DNA of 64,000 nucleotides from contig CM022671.1 of NCBI GenBank assembly GCA_012295275.1, positions 21,335,322-21,399,321 of the forward strand. Direction: 5' to 3'. Every line of letters starts with the position of its first letter. Within the stretch, counting starts at the first letter, position 1. A program made the translations under genes and the position numbers. Shown piece after piece: positions 62,301 through 64,000 of this stretch. The DNA is from Chrysomallon squamiferum. Its lineage: Eukaryota; Mollusca; Gastropoda; Neomphalida; Peltospiridae. The notes under the pieces are model-generated. The model had not been told where the DNA came from, made no database searches, and saw only the letters and a list, made by a program, of their open reading frames with translations.

Positions 62301-63692
62301 TATGTTGTTATTGTTGCTGTTATTTTTCTGTTTGCTTAATTGATTGAATTCACACAAAAATTTTGAGATTACCATCACTTTGTCTCTCTGCTCTTTGGGA
62401 GCACTTTTGTACATATCCAAAAGCAATTTCAGCTCCTTCTGACTATCTTGAGCCTTCCTGCAACAAAAATAATAAAACTGTATTTCCTAATGTATCTGTT
62501 CCACAGTCAGTTATAATTATATTAATGACTGGTACCAGAGGCACTGTCTTTTTACCCACTTCCTTTTCCTCTGCTTCCATTCCTTTTATTTATTTAACTA
62601 TTTTAAATCTGTTCTTCTCTCAAAAACAATAATAATAAATTAAATAAATGATGATGATAATGATGTAATATGATTATAATGATAATGATAGAATATAAAT
62701 GTGTCAATTCAAATTATACTCAATTCAGTTGTGCTATAAAAATAAAAAGAACAAGAACAAGAACAAGAACAAGAACAAGAACAAGAACAAGAACAAGAAC
62801 AAGAGCAAGAAATATGAGTAACAAAATATAAATGTGTGAATTCAGACTTACTTCAGCTGTGCTCTAAGTTCCCTAACAACATCACTTTCTATCCTTCCTT
62901 TATCCTTGTGTTCAAAATCATCACCTTCGTCTCTGTCTTTCACCACAATCACCTCAGCCTCTGCTGCCTTCGGTGTCACCTGTACTGGAGTGGAAACCAC
63001 AGCTTCTTCTTTCACTTCTTTGGCATCTGAAGATGATGATGGTGTGAATGATGCAGACGATGTAGATGATGCAGCTCCTTCTGCTTTCAACTGTAAATGA
63101 ACACTAAAGAATCAGTATCTGTTACAATAAAGTACACATCAGGTTTTTTTTTCTAACAATTTCACTACCAAGATGGGTACTGCCAATTAAATATAAAAAC
63201 TGTAATTATGGTAAAAGTAGATGATTCAGAGGCACCATACTATAGTAAAAACATAATATGATAGTTCAGTGATTTTGTTTTAATTCAATACAATGTGACC
63301 AATGAAGCTATCATTTTAGGTGTGAATGAAGTACAATTGTTTACTGCTATACCATTCACTAAAAATTTTCAAGAGAACAATGCCAACAAAATTATGTACC
63401 CAATAAAGAATACATTATTGTAAAAAAAATAGGATGAAATGGTTTTGCATTCAGTATGCCAGTTCTTAAATTCACCAAAAGATCCACATTTTATTAAAAT
63501 TAAGAAAACTCAAATCAATCTAATGAAAAAATTAATATTGTCTTTGCTGATGTGTTTTATTCTAATTTACCTTGGCAATATCTGCTTGTGCTTCTTTCAA
63601 CCTTCTCTTGTACCTGCCTGATTCCATTTTCAGCTGCTGGTTATGGTTTTGTAGACTCTGAATGAGATTCCTCATTTCTCGATTAATGGTCC
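59208..63692 (-). CDS. RNF20: Bre1-type E3 ubiquitin ligase (RNF20/RNF40), C-terminal half, continues past right edge
   Basis: RNF20/RNF40 (Bre1) monoubiquitinates histone H2B with the E2 Rad6/UBE2A-B and couples transcription to H3K4 and H3K79 methylation in the nucleus. Exons on the minus strand: 63692-63571, 63090-62852, 62457-62373, 62147-61965, 61645-61517, 60923-60751, 60455-60278, 59942-59841, 59384-59208. Phases agree at each junction and give 461 residues plus stop, about half of the usual ~975. Nearly all of it is coiled coil (for example [40 protein letters not shown]) apart from one Ser/Thr/Ala-rich linker. The end is a C3HC4 RING and the conserved terminus [12 protein letters not shown]. 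Vertebrates have two paralogues; most invertebrates have one, so RNF20 versus RNF40 is not meaningful here. Confidence 0.95.
59841..59942 (-). CDS. RNF20: RNF20-like exon: helix before the RING
   Basis: 102 nt encoding [20 protein letters not shown] and [11 protein letters not shown], the helix leading into the RING domain. Phase 0 at both ends. Confidence 0.92.
60278..60455 (-). CDS. RNF20: RNF20-like exon: coiled coil
   Basis: 178 nt encoding [20 protein letters not shown] and [20 protein letters not shown]. Acceptor TTTTTTCACAG; donor CAG|GTACAT. Confidence 0.93.
60751..60923 (-). CDS. RNF20: RNF20-like exon: coiled coil
   Basis: 173 nt encoding [20 protein letters not shown] and [20 protein letters not shown] with a split Ser codon at the end. 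It joins the next exon in phase. Confidence 0.93.
61517..61645 (-). CDS. RNF20: RNF20-like exon: coiled coil, [13 protein letters not shown]
   Basis: 129 nt, 43 codons. [20 protein letters not shown] and [13 protein letters not shown] are near-identical to RNF20 family sequence. Donor GAG|GTTGGT. Confidence 0.95.
61965..62147 (-). CDS. RNF20: RNF20-like exon: coiled coil
   Basis: 183 nt, phase 0 at both ends. It encodes [40 protein letters not shown] and [11 protein letters not shown]. Acceptor AATCCAG; donor CAG|GTGAAA. Confidence 0.93.
62373..62457 (-). CDS. RNF20: RNF20-like exon: [10 protein letters not shown] segment
   Basis: 85 nt encoding [20 protein letters not shown] and KEQRDKVM, among the most conserved coiled-coil stretches of Bre1 proteins. 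Acceptor GTTGCAG; donor GATG|GTAATC. Confidence 0.94.
62749..62808. repeat. (GAACAA)n hexanucleotide microsatellite
   Basis: About ten units of GAACAA in an RNF20-like intron, lying between two copies of a short duplicated segment (62693-62745 and 62825-62872). Confidence 0.95.
62852..63090 (-). CDS. RNF20: RNF20-like exon: disordered linker
   Basis: 239 nt. Begins [20 protein letters not shown], then Glu/Val-rich sequence and [18 protein letters not shown] plus a split Lys. The Ser/Thr/Ala-rich composition fits the poorly conserved linker at this position in RNF20/40. Donor AA|GTAAGT. Confidence 0.88.
63571..63692 (-). CDS. RNF20: RNF20-like exon: coiled coil
   Basis: 122 nt encoding [20 protein letters not shown] and [20 protein letters not shown]. 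The first two bases finish a Gly-type codon (..GG) from the exon beyond. It is the most upstream exon in the window; 63693-64000 looks intronic. Confidence 0.9.
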
Positions 63693-64000
63693 CTAAAAAA
63701 CCCACAAAAAAACACAATATTTAATTAAATTAGTTATGTACAATTACATACACACTGCTCTGCAAGTATTATCCATATAATGCAACTATTACCAATTTTT
63801 CATAATTTTCGTAAATTTTCAAAAACAAATTAATAAAACAGGGCAGAAATTTGGATCTAATTATTTGAAATATCCAACACACTTTTTTCACTGATATTTA
63901 GTTTCTGTTTATCCATATTATTTTGTATTTTTTCTGTAAATGGAGAGATAAATAATTGTTTGATTTAGTATTTATGTAAAACCAGTTATTAATATTATTT

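Overview
This is animal genomic DNA: AT-rich, intron-containing, and full of microsatellites (AG/CT, AC/GT, AT, ATT, AGT, GATA). Its genes were recovered as short exons bounded by canonical GT-AG sites on the minus strand. Protein similarity and repeat content suggest a lophotrochozoan invertebrate, perhaps a mollusc. The phylum is inference; the sequence does not fix it.

Three protein genes are recognisable, all on the minus strand and arranged head to tail. (1) Positions 129-14106 hold the 5' half of a neuronal-type nitric oxide synthase (NOS). It has a 5'UTR segment with an upstream ORF, one large exon with a PDZ domain plus the nNOS beta-finger, then 13 further coding exons. These cover the zinc/heme/BH4 oxygenase domain, the calmodulin-binding linker and the start of the FMN domain. 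The rest of the reductase lies beyond the left edge. One FMN exon (2867-3012) carries an apparent one-base frameshift. (2) Positions 53909-56552 hold a complete four-exon, 196-residue four-pass membrane protein of the PMP22/claudin superfamily, most like TMEM47/PERP. (3) Positions 59208-63692 hold the C-terminal half of a Bre1-type (RNF20/RNF40) histone H2B E3 ubiquitin ligase, nine exons ending in a C3HC4 RING. It continues past the right edge.

Between NOS and the claudin-like gene lie about 34 kb (14.1-48.5 kb) without a recognisable conserved protein. This stretch holds dense microsatellites, a TA-flanked Tigger/pogo-type DNA transposon remnant with part of its transposase (35467-36191), a palindromic MITE (14214-14382), and a few compositionally distinct islands that could be distal first exons or enhancers of NOS. 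A second Tigger-like deletion derivative lies in a NOS intron (1063-1628). The interval 48.6-53.9 kb is AT-rich, nearly free of long microsatellites, and T-rich on the minus strand, so it may be a long 3'UTR of the claudin-like gene.

The three genes have unrelated roles: NO/calmodulin signalling, a junction-type membrane protein, and chromatin ubiquitination. They do not form a pathway. I saw no CRISPR array, rRNA gene, convincing tRNA, or wholly novel gene system. The most notable points are the vertebrate-like PDZ/beta-finger architecture, the frameshift, the trinucleotide repeats touching NOS splice sites, and the transposon-derived pieces.
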